The notes beneath the pieces were generated by a model. The model saw only the letters and a program-made list of their open reading frames with translations, was not told the DNA's origin and did not search any database. Position numbers and translations under genes: made by a program. This document shows, one piece after another, positions 14,001 to 29,000 of a stretch of 64,000 nt of DNA (position 1 is its first letter; every line of letters starts with the position of its first letter). This DNA comes from Taeniopygia guttata (lineage: Eukaryota; Chordata; Aves; Passeriformes; Estrildidae). The DNA lies in assembly GCF_048771995.1 (NCBI RefSeq), contig NC_133024.1:4221001-4285000 (forward strand). Reading direction: 5' to 3'.

Positions 14001-17000
14001 TACCTATTTATATTCACCTTCTTACCTAAATTAATGAAAATAAAAACATCATACTCTTTAATGGTAGTGTCAGGCCCAGATAAAACCTGGAATATTTCAG
14101 TTTACATTTTACAATTCTATGAGTGCTAAAATAAGGGCTAAAAATAAATACCTTTCTTAAGTCTGCTAATACCTTTAACTTTAGCATTCATAGTTTTATA
14201 TAGTGTCCTCCAAAACAGAACACAAATTGCCCAGTTAAGGATTTTTCTCCCATAATGGAACATGATTTTGCTACAAGTGCATATTCTATTGCACATTTTT
14301 TTTTTAAAAAGGGTCAGGAGGTGACGAGAGTGAAAAATTTGTTGCTTCTTACTTATGCAGCATATGGTAGACAGAAACCTGTACAGGCCGAGCCCGGAAA
14401 AGCAACAATGGAGAGAGTGTGTTCAGTAGAGTCTGGAGTTCATCTGGAAGATTTGTCTTCTGGCCTGCCACAAACTTTGCTGGCAGCTTATGGTTTAACA
14501 ACTGCTCCTTTGAGATGTAAGTTAGAGCTTCACCCAAAGATGATAACACAGAGTTCTGAAAAGAGCCTTCTGATGCATTTTTGGTTTCTCCTATTTAAAA
14601 GAAGACAAGCTGTGATGCAGAATGTATGGATGATACCATAAACAAGCTCTGCTGGAAACAACTCAAGACTGCACTTGGCAGGTTCCATCAAATCTTAACA
14701 ATCTCTATGTTATATGCAATCACTTTACTAATTAACATGTAAGTGTTAAAAAACCTGAATTGTTATAAACTCTATTTCCATTATATTCCTGTAAATTCAA
14801 AAATGTGGCCTGTTCAGTTCTATTTCAGAACAGCCTGGCTGTTATCCCCTCGTACATATACTTGCCTGTGATTTTCACCAACAAAGGTAACAGCAAATTG
14901 TGAATTCCCTCAGAAAAGAATTCTTTCCATTCACTGACCAAGTTCTTAGGAAGATTTGCAGTACTGTCAGGAGCTGCAGCCTCAAAGTAAGCGCTAAGGG
15001 CAGATGCCAAGTCACAACTGACACAAGCAAAAATCTGCACAAGCGGGACATGGTAAAGCAAACGGCTTTCACTTGTTGTCTAGGAGGAAATAAACACAGA
15101 GGAAGATTCCTTAACCATAAATTTGCTTTAAAATGTGTTTCACATTTCCTGTCTACACCAGAAAGTGTAATTTCAAAGACAATTCAATTGCAAGAACCAT
15201 TCAAAAATTCTGTGGGTCGAGGAGGTGGGTTTACAAATAGAATTTGTACTTCAGTAAGAAGTACAAATAAATAAATATTCCTGAAATAAATTTCCAAGTC
15301 TCACCAACATTTAGAACCATGGATTGTTTCCATTATATAACCTTCCTTATAATGACAAAAAGAAAATTCAATGGACAACATACTACTAAAAACTGGAAAT
15401 TACTGAAGTGGCTATCAGGAGAGTATTTCTCCCAACACAGCTGCTCTCTTTTTATCTTTGTTCTTACTAGTTCTGTCAGAAAGGAGTATCATTATCAATT
15501 AAAAATATTCCCTACTTAGCCTACACAACAAGATTTTCTTATAAGTTTGTTGTTTGTTTTTAAACAAAATACATTTGAGGCACATACCATTAGGTAAGAT
15601 TAATCCTGCGATCAAGAAAAGTCACATGAAGTTTCCAGCCTGCCATTCTAAATGCATAGGTGACAGAGAATGAGAGATTCTGTATCTTTATTTGATTAAT
15701 CAGGAAGCAGTCATCTGACTACTGACACTACTGACCTCTTTCCTAACAGCATAAGAACATAACTTTGGTATTTCATGTGATCAATTATTGAAATGCAGAC
15801 ACTGCTTTCATTCAGCTAATTTTGATGTATCACGTTAGACTGTGTCTTAAAGGAATATTACTTTTCAAGATAGAGACCTACAGCAGACATATTTCAAATT
15901 CATTCTCCAATTACCAATACCATTATTAAATATCATATTACTTGAAGAGTGAGCTGATTTTATCTCCATACACAAAAAGAAATAGGACAGTATCATTGCT
16001 TGTGCTTTTAAACCACATATGACCTTTGTCCAAAGTCCAACATAAACAAGACTTTGTGCAATTATTCTTATCATTGTGTCAAGTATTTAGTATGCTGAGA
16101 TTAGAGTGTCCATGCTGTATTCAGGGTATAATCAAACAGGTAAGTACATTAAAAGTGAAGATGCTTCCATATTACCTCTAACCAAGCCAGCATGGAGCAC
16201 ATCAAAAAGTCCCACTCGTTATCAGCCAAAGGAGCTGTGGAATATTTCAGCAACAAGGGAAGGTAACGCATCATCTCAATGTTGAAACCAAGCAATTGAG
16301 CACTTGCTTCCTTCAGACTGCTGTAATAAAAATACAACCAAAGCTTATATAGGTTCATGTTGCAGACCTGAGTATTTATATTCTTGTCCTCACTCCTCCT
16401 CACAGACAAATCTGTCTGGCACCACCATGCTGTGCCATACTTTTGATAGTCTGTCTTTCAAAGGTAGACTGCTACATTAGCTGTCAAGTCTAAATAAGAT
16501 TACTAAAGTACAGATTCATACATTTCTACAAGTTACACATTTGCTCAATCAATATACTTACGTAAACTATGAATTTTAGCAATTTCAATTAAATCAATGC
16601 AAGAAAAAGAATGATTTTAAGTTACTGATTTAAGAAAATATATTAGCCCTCAAGTGTCCAAATATTATTAGGAAGAAATCCTTCCCTGTGAGGGAGGCCC
16701 TAGCACAGGTCCCTAGCACAGAGGAGCTATTGCTGCCCCATTCCTGGAAGTGTTTAAGCCCAGTTGGGTGGATCTTGGAGCAACCTGGTCTTATGGAGGG
16801 TGTCCCTGCCCATGATAGGGTTTGGAACTGGATGAGCTTTAAGATCCCTTCCAACCCAGAACACTCAATGGTTTTATGATTATTTGGAACTTTGTTGCCC
16901 GTATTTTTCTCACTATAGTAAAAAAAAAAAAATAATCTCAGTATATTTTTCACTCCTTGCTGAAAGATTTCAAATTACATTTTTGGGTCCAGAATTTCAA

Positions 17001-20000
17001 AAGACAGACAGCTAAGTCTAGTATGCAAGTTTTCTTCCTGCTACCAAAATTATCAATCAGAACTTGGAACTGAACACCTACAAAAGTTGGTCAGTTTTGA
17101 ATGCATTTGAAAACAGCTGACATCTTTCAAAAGCATTTACACAGCTCCTCAAGTTTCCCAGCCTTCCAGGTACTTTTCTGCAGTATGAGTTAGTGATTAC
17201 CTAATGACAGATATATTAAGCCAAGGTTTCTACAAAAGCTTAGATGTGTAATATTAGAGCAGTAGATGGCAGTTGTACAGGTTGATTTTATTTTAATTAA
17301 TAATAAGAAAAAAGGTCAAATTATATCAAAGTTGCACCTACCAGCTAAAGAGAAAGCTGTCCTCATTATCATTTTTCCAAGATATTATGATTTTCAGTAT
17401 TGCAGGTAGTAGATGATCACAATCAATACTTCTATCCTTCAAGCAGGAATTCAAAATGGAAAGACACCCAAATGCTCCTATGACATAATAAAAATGTAAA
17501 CTCAACAGTCTCAATTATCAAGACAAAACAAATATTAGAATATGTGTCAACAGAACTCGATTTTAATATTCTAAGACAGTTTGGATAATACTTAACCCTT
17601 CTTCTTTGAACACTTAATCCACAGATGTTATTGTTAAATCAAAATACAATATCCAACCCAAACTTAAAAAAAAAAACAGCTCCTATATAATTAAGTGATA
17701 GTTTATAAAATCTAAAAAAAAGGAAAGATACCTGCTAAGATTGAAATTTTTATGCTACTAAAAATACAGTAAGCTAAGCAATAATTTAGGCAGATAATTA
17801 AGACAATGCAACTGAAAGTTTTGAATTCTAATGTTATAGGAATGTTAATTGGAGTTCTACTCAGAATGTTAATTTTTACTTTTGCAGTGAAGTGCAACTG
17901 TTGCATTAGTACTGCTTTCCATTTTTAAGAAGAACTGTATTTATCTAGATTTCTTGGAGAAGATGAACATTTCCAACATGCACAATGACCAAAAAAATAT
18001 CACATATGCATAGCAAAACCAACCAAAGAAACCCCTGCTTTACTTAAACAAGTTCAGCAGCATTTTTTTCAGCTGCTGAAAAGAAAAGACACCATTGGAA
18101 TGGTAAGCCTACAACCTACATCCCACTTAATATGAATTTGGACATTCATGTTTTGCTCAGGAATCCCTAGAAAACTGAGAAGTAGTAGAAAGGAAGCACT
18201 AATTACAAATAAAAAGCCTCCACAAAGGAGGAGGAGTGAAGATTCTTCCATTTTCTTCTGTTCAAAGTTTCACAGACTCATTTGTTTGCCTCACTGGTTC
18301 ACTTTGTAAGCTAGAAAGCCTCAAATAAGTTGAAAGAGTAGGAACTACCACAGCAGAGATCTTTAAGATTCCTCTCAATTTCTGTGTGACACTAACACTG
18401 ACAATTTTCACACCTGAAGAACATCCATTTGAAGAACTCATCTGAAATCCTGAGAACACTGCCAAGGGACAGATGGCCACAGTTTAAAGTAACCAAAGAT
18501 AGGTTTTTTTCAATTTAAGTAAGTGCAGTTCCGTTACAAAATAAAAATCACACATTTGAGTTTTCATATAGACTGATCAATAAGACTGTGTGCAAGTACA
18601 CACAAAAGCAGTAAGGGACAAAAACAGAAAGGATTTTCCTCTTAAATAAAGTCTAATTTATACAGCTAGAAGGACTGTAAGTGAGCATTTCCAAATGATT
18701 TTCTTGAAAAGCAGCGAGTTTGTGAAAACTTAGACCCAAAGAGAGTGGCTATAGACCCAAATGAAGTGGCTATATTAAAAGCAGTATCATAATACATCTC
18801 AACCACCTCTTAGGTAATTTCCACAGCTGCACACATTTAATGTAGTGTAGTTTTCAGTTGGAGGAGCTACTCAAAAATTATATGTAAAGTGTGAAAGAGC
18901 TCTTGGCAAAGTATCTAAAGACAATCATGACCAGTTGACAATAGTAGTATTTTTGTATGCTGTGTAAAGCCTAAATGGTTCACTGAAAACTTTGATATTT
19001 ACAGGCATGCTTAGGTAAGATAGATCAAACTAGAAGCACAGCAACAACAGGATACTTTTAATAATATCATCCTAAATATTTTCATTCTGATTTTGTATCT
19101 GTACTTTCTGAATGAGGCAGAAAATTACTATGCCAAACAGTCTAGAAGAAACAGGCAAACTGAGAAAGCATTTCTTTCTAGGAAGAGCGATTATAGTAAA
19201 TATGTTTTATCTAAAAGCAAACTTTATTACAAAATAATGTTCTTAAATTCTAATGAACTAGACTGAGGTAAGAACAACTCACCATCAGTGCTGGAAAGCT
19301 CTGTCTGCGTACATGTCATAAGTTTGGCCACACAGTGGAAGACAAGTTCCCTCTTTTCTTCCTCAGTTAAGAAAGATGATAAACACTGAAGTGTATGCAA
19401 TCTGCCCTCTGTTAATGGAAGGAACCTATTCATATAAGCAAAACACCAAGAATGAAAGAAACGCAGAAACTGAACTAGGAAACAAAGCATCAGTTAGTTC
19501 ACAATGAGGTAATATCCTCTAACATAACAATCCCACATGCTAAACCAAGTCTGACTTTCACATGCCATACACAAGTATCATTTCATTTTCAACTTTCAGT
19601 TGTCAATGGCCAGAATCAGGATCATTTCACACTACCAACATTCACCAAGTTTATAGGCAGCACTATTAAGATACCCGTCTGCTGTCTTGAAAAGCTCTTT
19701 CCTCTCCCAGGATACAGCATTCTCAGCACGGATCACTTTGGCCATGGTTAAGGACCAGAGTCTTCCATGTTCCTCTGATCTTCAAAGAAGAAGAAATACC
19801 CTGGTTAATATATACAGATGCTCAGGGCTCACCACAAAAGCATTTGGATGCATTCTGAATCAACACACAGATGGAATACAGTGGCACTCTGTGCAATACA
19901 AACTGTGAAAATAGAGCCAAGAGTTGTTTCACTTGTTCTCACATACCTGTCAAATATAGTTTGCTGCAGGCTAGCTGTACTATTCAGAGTACTGAACTCC

Positions 20001-23000
20001 CCATACGTGATGTGCATCTCTTCTAACATATGAAGATATTCCAGAAGCAGATAAGGAGGATTCTGCAATTCTTCAATCCATTGTAATGAATACAACAGTT
20101 CTGCAACTAATTAAATAACAGCTGTTGTTTATAAATGACTACTGACTTGCATAAGCAAGAAGTTTCAGGTCAAGTTTTTGTTGTTTTTTTTAATGTGTTT
20201 TTAATGTATTAAAGGTATTATTTTTACATGCAATCTCAGATGCTTCAGAGCATGAACTGGATATTTGCCATTGTAACGTACAAGAGAAAAAAGGCTGCAG
20301 TAAGCTATTCTAGATAGACAAGAAATTTTAAAGCAAATTAAGCATGGCATGACTCTTCTCTGTTCCCCTCCTTTTCTTTAATATATATATTTCCTGTAGA
20401 CAAGGCAATCAATACCTAAGTCCAGAAGAAAACCAAGCAAATTTCAAAAGAGCTAGCATGTGGTTCCTTCATCAGCTTACAAAGACCCACGCTACAAAAT
20501 TACACTTCTCATCATGGTGAGAATTTTGGAGATAGAATTGTTAATTTGATAATGCTGCACTTAATTTGAGCATTCTTGAAAATAAAAGGAATCTAGATTC
20601 CACCTCATGGAATTAAGGAAAGTTTTTGTCTCAAACTATCTTTACATTATGGTTAAACCCTCAAGGGAGGGATACAGTTCTTGTAGCCCACTCATGCCAA
20701 TGCACAGTGCGTTTCGGCAATGAACATATCTGAAGTTTTGAAAACTCATACTTCTCCCAGTTCAAAGTTCTGTTGAGACAAGATGTAAATAACCAAAAGA
20801 GGTCCCAGGAGCATAAAAACTATTTTTTAAAGGAGACCTGAACAAAAGTAAAAAAGAAAAAAAAAAGGAAAAAAAGGCAACAAAAAGTAAAAGGATAATT
20901 TCTCACACCTGTATGCCAAACTTCAACTACGTATTTCTAATTTTCAATTCAGGTTACAACTACTACAAAATAAACTTCCCTAAGTTTTACCATTGTAACT
21001 TACTTATATTATCAATTTTCTTTCTTTCAGCATCATGACTTCCATGGAGTACACTATTTTTCAGCTGAAGTAGCACCATTTTGCTTAATAAGGCTGAAGT
21101 ACACAGATGGCCTGGAAGTTTATTTGTGTCGCACAGCTTGACACTTGATTCCAGAGGTTCACAATTCATACTGAGCCTTCCTTCCAAAAGAGGCTTGTGC
21201 ATCCACTGTAATATGTGCATAAAAAGAGTATGAAAAAATACTTTGATCTGTTAAACCTTGAAAATTCAGAATGATTAAGAAACTACCATGAAACATACAT
21301 ATTCATATCAAATGCACAATGGTGAGGATGACCCACTCCAGTGTATTAAAAATCTAACTGCACAGCAGTATTTTGAAACTGTACTGCTGCTCAGAAACAA
21401 ATACATTTCTTTAGAACTCTATGTATTTTGCAAGAAATTGTAGGGTTACTGTAGACTGGTGCCTGCACAGGAAATTTATGTCCTTCCCAACTCTCTACTT
21501 TATGTATGTCATTTTGTTGATAGATAGCATACCATATTCTTCTGCAGATATTGGTGTCTTTCACAAAATTAATCTTTATGAAGCATTAACTTAGAGATAA
21601 AAACATCTTCACAATGTATACTCTGTCAGATAAAATTTCTAAATTGTAAAGCAAGTCACTGGTGTTCTGGGCAGAAAAGGGTAATTTCATGGATTTTGAT
21701 TTTTCTCCAGTAGTACTGGATGGGTCCATAAACAGAGATTTTATCCCCTTTATGGGCAAAGGCTAACAAGAACCTCTGCAGAAACATATGGTACTCATAA
21801 GTGCAGTGCCATGTCACAGGAAAGAAAGCTTACCACCCTAGGGGACAGAGGCTTGAGGAAAGATTGACCACCTGGTGCAATCCATTATCATTTCCATACC
21901 TCAGAGCACAGAGACTCGTGCAATTTCCTCCACTCAATTTTGTTTGGTGTGACGTGCTCAACATAAGCTCTCACAAGATATCCAGACTGTCCATCAGCTT
22001 CCATGAGCTTCAACAATAAATCACTGACTGCAGAGATCAAAACCTGAAGACTGGGAAAGGGAGAAAACACTGCAAACAAGTTTGGCACTCATGATTAAGA
22101 GCCATCTGCATATTTTCCATTGATACAATGCTCCATACATGCTGTACCAGGAGTGGTGTAAGTTCTTCTCTACCCACTGCCTCCAACAGGCTGAAAAGTC
22201 TCTCAGGAATACAGACATCAATTCAGTGAAGGCTATTACAGCACTGATCCTGGGTTTTTTTAAGAATGAGACATTATGGAATAGATGTGCATCCCAATTA
22301 CCTTTTAACATCCAAAGAGGAAGACTGAACTTGATTCTTGACCCACAGTGCAGCTTTAAGCAAAAAGGTGCTCTGTTTCTGAGTGCCCTGAAGCTGATGC
22401 ACAAGTGAATTTACACCAGACATCCAAGTGTGTTTTAATTTGCATACAAGCACATCTATTGTAGGAAAAGGAAAAAGAAAACAAAACAAGAACAAATGGA
22501 CAAGCAAATCTATCACAAACAGCTAAACTCTAATTACAACCTACAGCATACAGCAACAATCACATGTCTAAAGGTCCTACAGTAGGTAAACAATTCTCTT
22601 TCCTGTGGTTACATGCAAAAACTATCAAAGGCATATACATAGCTTTCTTGTTGCAGAGCAATTTTAAATTAACTGTGACTCACAGTAAGATTTGATTTAA
22701 TTTAATTGAGAATTAGTGATGTTCTTGTTGTCTGCTACCATATGTCCATATGGTCTTCAAAACCACAAATCTTTCCACCAAAATATTGAACATTCACAAC
22801 CTTAACAGTCATTTATAAAGCAGCGTTTTCCAAGCTAGTACTGTCCTACTTCACTTCTATAACACTGAATAATTGTATTTACTTGTATTAATTTCAGTAA
22901 ATATACGTATCAATTTAACACCCTCAAATTCTGCATTCAAAGTATATAAATCAGCATCTCAGTCTGAACATGAGACATGATCCATGAGAGAGAGGCTTGG

Positions 23001-26000
23001 ATCATAGTTTGTCTGGGCAACTTGGCCAATATAAATGGTTTCAGAATAAATACATGTTATCTGTAAAGAAGCAATTGTACACATTTTTTCATAGACCCCC
23101 CCCCTCAGAGTGCAAGATGAACAAAAAAAGTTAATTTGTTATATTTCAAAGACTTTAAACAACTTCTGTAACAGTCAAAAAAGTGAGCAATATCACAGCC
23201 TCCAAGTTAGCTGATACTAACATTAAAAAAGCTTCAAAATCCTTGTAAATATGTTAAGGACTTGATACTTAGTAGTAACTATGGGCACTGTAAATTAAAG
23301 CACAGATTTTCATGTCAGGTACAGCTGCAAATGTTCAATGTACGTGCAGTATTCTATCACGTACTTGATTCTGTTTCATAAAAAGGAAGAATTTAGATGT
23401 AATCATCAGCTAGGAAAAAGCTCATATGAAGTTCTTTTTCCAAATTACCTGTCAAGTGTGTTGCATCCTGCCTCTGAGCACACAGCTGGAAGATGGTAAG
23501 GAGCAAGTCCTCTGAGGATGGCATCAGCAAACAGCCTTTCACTGAGCTGAAAAAGCTTGAGGCCACGTCGCAGATGAAAGATACTGATGATTCAGTATCT
23601 CCAGCTTCAGAAAGATCCTTTGCTTTAGATAGAGCTGCTTGAAGTTTATCAATAATCCTTTCAACAAAGGTTTCACCAATCAATGATTCTATTGGGCAGA
23701 GGAAAAAGACAATATGCCTGATAAAGACAACTATGCAAAGATGTCATATTAATATGGACCAATTTGATTTCTGTTTACTAATTTTGAATACAAAGTAAAG
23801 TCCAAAGCAGTTTCAGTCTAATGGATACTTAAACTCTTATTTCACAGACACCAGCCAACATTTCACACTGCCAAGTATCTTTTCTCTACATCAGCTGAAG
23901 CAACTTTGAAAAAGGTATTTAAGACAGAGCAAGTGCAAAGTGATCCCTCCCCCTTTTATGCTCTCCTAGCTTCTGGCACCCACCTGTGAGCCCAATATTT
24001 CACTGTACTACTGCACATAGCCACGAACATGCTTAGCTCCTTTTTCATGGGATACAAGCAAGCCAATCCCATTTATCCTCAAACTCCACAGTATCCTGTG
24101 GCAAGGAATTCCATTATTTAATTATAAACTGTATGAAGAAGTATATTTTTCTTGGCCCTCAAGACTGCTATCTAAGTATGTGTTACAAATTCAAGTTCTT
24201 CCACTGAAAGAAACAATGATATATTTCTCACTATTTGTATTTTCTATACAAATCGTGATTTTATGGCTTTTAAGCACAACCCCATCCCTAATCACTTCCA
24301 CTAGAAGCTGACAAATTCTAGTCTGCTTTCTTGACTCTACAAGCAGAAGCCACTGCTTGTCTAACCATCCCTGCCAGATTTCTTTGGGTATAGTCTATTA
24401 TATGTTTTTCAAAAGCATATAGAATATTGCAAGTGACCAAACTGGAATAAGAATATTGCAGTGACCAAAACTATATGCAGAATTCCAGATATTGACAACA
24501 TATTCAGTATACTGACTACATGCTATAATAATTTTCATTTGTCCTCTGTTCTTTCCACAGCAGCTCCTAATAAACTGTATTCCTCTTTTGCTGCTTTTTT
24601 ACAACCTGTCACTTACAGGGAAAGACTGCAATGACTGAATATCTCTTTTTGATTTTTAACAGGTCAGAGCCTATCATTGAATTGATACAGTTACAATTGT
24701 GTTTGTCCCATGTACACTTGTAGTATTTATTTGATTTGGATTTCTTTTGTAATCTGTTGTATCAGTTAAGCATTCAGTATCACAACACACTGCTAGGGAT
24801 CTGTGAAGTTTCAGATACAATTATCTTCCTTTCACTATACATCCTTTTTCCCCTTTAATTCCTTTTGTCCCTAAGCTACTGATCCATGAAAGTCTCTCCT
24901 GTTCCCTCCATTTCAGGATTCATTGTCTAAGAACATTCACCACAGTGAGCTGCCTGTGTGTATCTTCGAAACTTGGAAACACCATGAATGTGCACAGCAT
25001 CCACTGACACTGAAATATGTCACCTCAGGGATCAAAGCAAATGCTGAGTTTACATGGAAAACACCAAGAAAAATTAACTCCCCTGGAAGTCTATATAAGA
25101 TACTAAAACTGCAAGAAACAAATTAAATAGGATGCTATTAATAAAAAAATCAGAATACATATCCAGCATAAGAGCACACACAGAGTTTTTAAAAGACATG
25201 AAAATAAATGTAAATGGCTCAAAACAATTCAAAGTTCCTGTAATAAGGCATTACTAAAACACACATAGGTCCGTAACAATTGACTTGGTATTCCAGTTCT
25301 GAAGGTACATTTCACATGGTATGATTTAAAAATTCTTATTATTTTACAGCACATCAGCTAATAGATCAAGCTTACTTAAATTTTCCTCAAGTTCTCAAAA
25401 CTTGCAAATCTGAATCTTCTCTTTAAACACATTTAGCAATGTGAACCAAAAAAATGGCAGCTACTGCTGCAAGTTCATGTTTACAAAATTAAATTGGATG
25501 TAGTAAACTGGCTTAAGTATAAAGAAAGCCCAAAACTAAGAAACAAAAACCCCAACAAAAACTAACCAATCAACAAAAAACTACCAGGAGAAAGCCTAAA
25601 TGTTCTATATGAAGTATTCTGGAAAATCCCAATTTCTTTCAACCTCATGCAAAGAGTAAGTGCAGTGTTTCCACTTCATGAATTCCAAGGGTTATATATG
25701 CTCACCACTTTTAATGTGCTGTGACAACACCAAGCTCAGGAGGGTCCACCTTTCTGAAGAGGCTGATCCTGAGGAGGCTGCTCTGGGTTTTAAGCCCAGG
25801 TGACAAAGATCATCTGCCAGCACCACCAGTTTTTCTCCAAGCGTGTCTCCTTTCAGCCAGTCAGAGACTAAGGAAAGTTTCCTTGTGCTTGAGCATGCCT
25901 GGATCACAAGAAAAGCATTGCAGGAATATTTTGAGGGTATAGAATAATAGAATGGTTTGGGTTGGAAGGGACCATAAGACCATCTTCCAAGTTCCAATTT

Positions 26001-29000
26001 AAGCACCAACCCCCTGCCATGGGCAGGGATACCTCCCACTAAACCAGGTTGCTCCAAGCCCCATCCAACCCAGCCTTGAACACTTCCAGGGATAGAGCAG
26101 CCACAGCTTCTCTGTGTAACCTGTTATTAACTATTAACTTTTATTACTAAGCATAAGATTAGTATGTCAACCCTGCACACACAGAGTGAGAATTACATCA
26201 TCTGCCACAAACAGCCTTCAGATTTTACATCTGCAACAACACTCCCCAACTTTCTTTTTGTCAGAGAGAGCAACTTATGGCTGGGTCAGATCTCTACTGC
26301 AGAGTGAAACAAGTCACCTTCTGAAAATGCCTCCTTTATGTTTCTCCTCCAACTACAGAGCCCAGGAAATTCCTACACTGGAATTAGAAAAATAACTTCT
26401 GTATGACCAAGTTGGCTGAAATAAAATCTATTTAAAACTGTTTATAGCACCTGAGTTTCTTTAAGAAGAAACAGAAGGTCACAAAAACTTTATTTTGCTG
26501 ATAAGCCACTGTAAGTTACAAAATCACAAAAACCGAGTATTCCTAAAATACACAGCATATGTGAGGGAAGATCCTGTGGTCTATGTACTGGACTGTAAGT
26601 CAAGTGCTATGAGTTCTTGTCCAAAAATTCATCATACACTTACTATTTCATTCCATGCAATCACTTAAATGTCAGTTTGTCAATACTGAGTGGGAAAAAA
26701 TTGAATACTAACTTTCCCTTATAAGAACCTTGTAGGGTTGATGATATAAATAATCATTTAAATTATTGGTCTAATCCTCAGCTCCATTCTCTCTAGCTTA
26801 GAATAGATGATCCACAAATCAGGAATCTCTCTGGCTCAAAAAGAAAACTGACCAAAAACAGAAGGGACAAAGATTCTTTTGTTTTGGCATCATCATTTCA
26901 TTTTTAAGACTGTCCCCAAATTTAAATGCATTTAAAACAAACACTACTCTGAAACTGTAAGATTTTCAAACTATGGAAATTGCCACTACAAACGCATGTG
27001 GGTGTCAAAGCTAACATCAGAGAATTATTAAAAATTATGGATAACAAGAACAAAAAAAATCTTAATATTTACCTTTTGAATTATCTGGAGAAAAATAACC
27101 CATTTCAGATCCATCTGAAAAGAAAAACAAAATTCCCCAGTATTTAATAAAAATCTTTGCTGAATAGGAAGCAATAATGCCATTTTAACTGCTCTGCAGG
27201 CACAAATAGAAGCTGATAAAATTCAGTAACAAAGTTATTGATTGCATCATTTTTGTCTTGCAAATCTTTCTCTCCCACAAAATTCAGTAAGAAACTCTAT
27301 TTATAAGAAAGGCTACCAATGACTACTATTAAAGTACACTATATAAAGAAGGAAGAGCAGAGAAATTCTAATGATACTTTTTTTAATGATTTAGACCATA
27401 TAGAAAGGGACAGAACCTTTCACCCCAATGCTATCATGTCCAACTTTCCAAAAACTACCTTACTTATGCTAAACTTAACCCAAATTCATGTGGAATTATC
27501 ATCCGTGCAACAGTGCAAAAAGTAAGATTATTAGTGGACCACAGCCAACAATAACAGGAATGACTGTGATAAAAATTAATAACATCATGTACAAATCATA
27601 CCTTTGCTAAATCATCAAGAATGGCTTTCCTTTCATCATTATTGTTGCAACAATGAAGTACACTGTATAAAATATCAACCAGGAAATGGGTGTCTTTTCT
27701 CCAGTCTTCTTTCAGCCAGGTTATTAAATTCAGATACAGAAATTGTACAGATGGACTTCGGTTATGAGCTTTCACTTCATTTTGGGAATCAGCTTGAGCA
27801 GGGCTTACATCATTTCCTTGCTCTAAAAGTACTTGGAAAACTCTGTTTGAGGAAAAAGTGTTGAGCAGGGCAGAGAGAAATTTCAAATGCTGTTCTGACT
27901 TATGTTCATTGACATGCACAATGCTCAGCTCAGCCAGGTTGCACACTAAGTTCTCTAGAGGTTCTTTCCTTAGATGTGAAGTTTGCTGCAAGTCAGCCTG
28001 AATTTCAGAGTCACTATTTCTTTCCATGAGTTTTAGACTCTCTGTGTTCCTTTCAGATTCATCCTCATCTGTAAATCTGATTTTTAGAGATTTTCTATTG
28101 TTTGGTTTTGTAGCACTCTTCGGATTCTGAAGAATTTCTAGCATACCAGATATGGCAAACAGTAATTTCTCATCAGCATCCAACCTATCAACATGAAGTA
28201 CACACATTTTTAAAAGATGGCCCCAAAAATCTGACAACAGTTTCTGGAAAACTTCATCTGTGCCATCATCATTGGAGAGTTCTGCTTTGGCTTCCCAGGA
28301 ACTCAACATTTCTGCTGTTTGATAAAATAATGGTCCACTTTGTAACTTGGGCTCCTTAAGTACAGCATTGATAAAAGGAATTAGCTATAAAGACAAAAAA
28401 AATATATTAAAAAACAGTGATCCAATTCATAAAACCACTTTATTCTTTATTATGCCAAGAAATTATAAAATTCCGAAACACATTCTGGAAGCAACTCTGC
28501 AAATATCAGAATTATTTATTTTTGAACACTTTATAAAAACTTACAGGATGGGAGGCACTTTTTTCCCCTTAAATATAACTTTCATTCCACAGTAAAAAGA
28601 ATGATTTCATAGGAAGAAAAACCCTCTAAATTCAGTACCTTTACTTTTGTTACACATTGCTCTCTACAACTCCCTGAAAGGAGGTGAGGGTGGGTCTCTT
28701 CTGCCATGTCTCAAGTGAAAGGATGAGAAGGAATGGCCTTAAATTGCAGCAGGGGAAATTCAGATCAGGTATTGAAAAAAACAAAACTCCCTGGAAATAT
28801 GGTCAGGCATTGGAATAAGTTGCCCAGGGAGGTGGTGGAGTCACCCCCTCTGGAAATGCTTAAGAGACACCTGGATGAGGCTCTTGGGGACACGGTCTGG
28901 GGGTGATTTTGGTGGTGCTGGGCTGACAGTGGGACTGGATGATCTCAAAGGTCTTTTCCAGCCTTGACAATTCCGTGTGGTTTCTTTTGTAAAATCTAGG

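Noticed and set aside
14255-14641. A 128-codon plus-strand frame opposite LTN1 exon 23
   Set aside because: It is the antisense shadow of a well-supported LTN1 exon.
22051-22301. A 50-codon open frame in the LTN1 intron between exons 14 and 15 that reads like real protein ([14 protein letters not shown] at its start) and joins exon 14 in phase
   Set aside because: No donor within it restores the frame into exon 15, and splicing exon 14 directly to exon 15 (AG|T, giving SLQVLISAV) reproduces the human SLQVLLSAV junction. Treated as intron.
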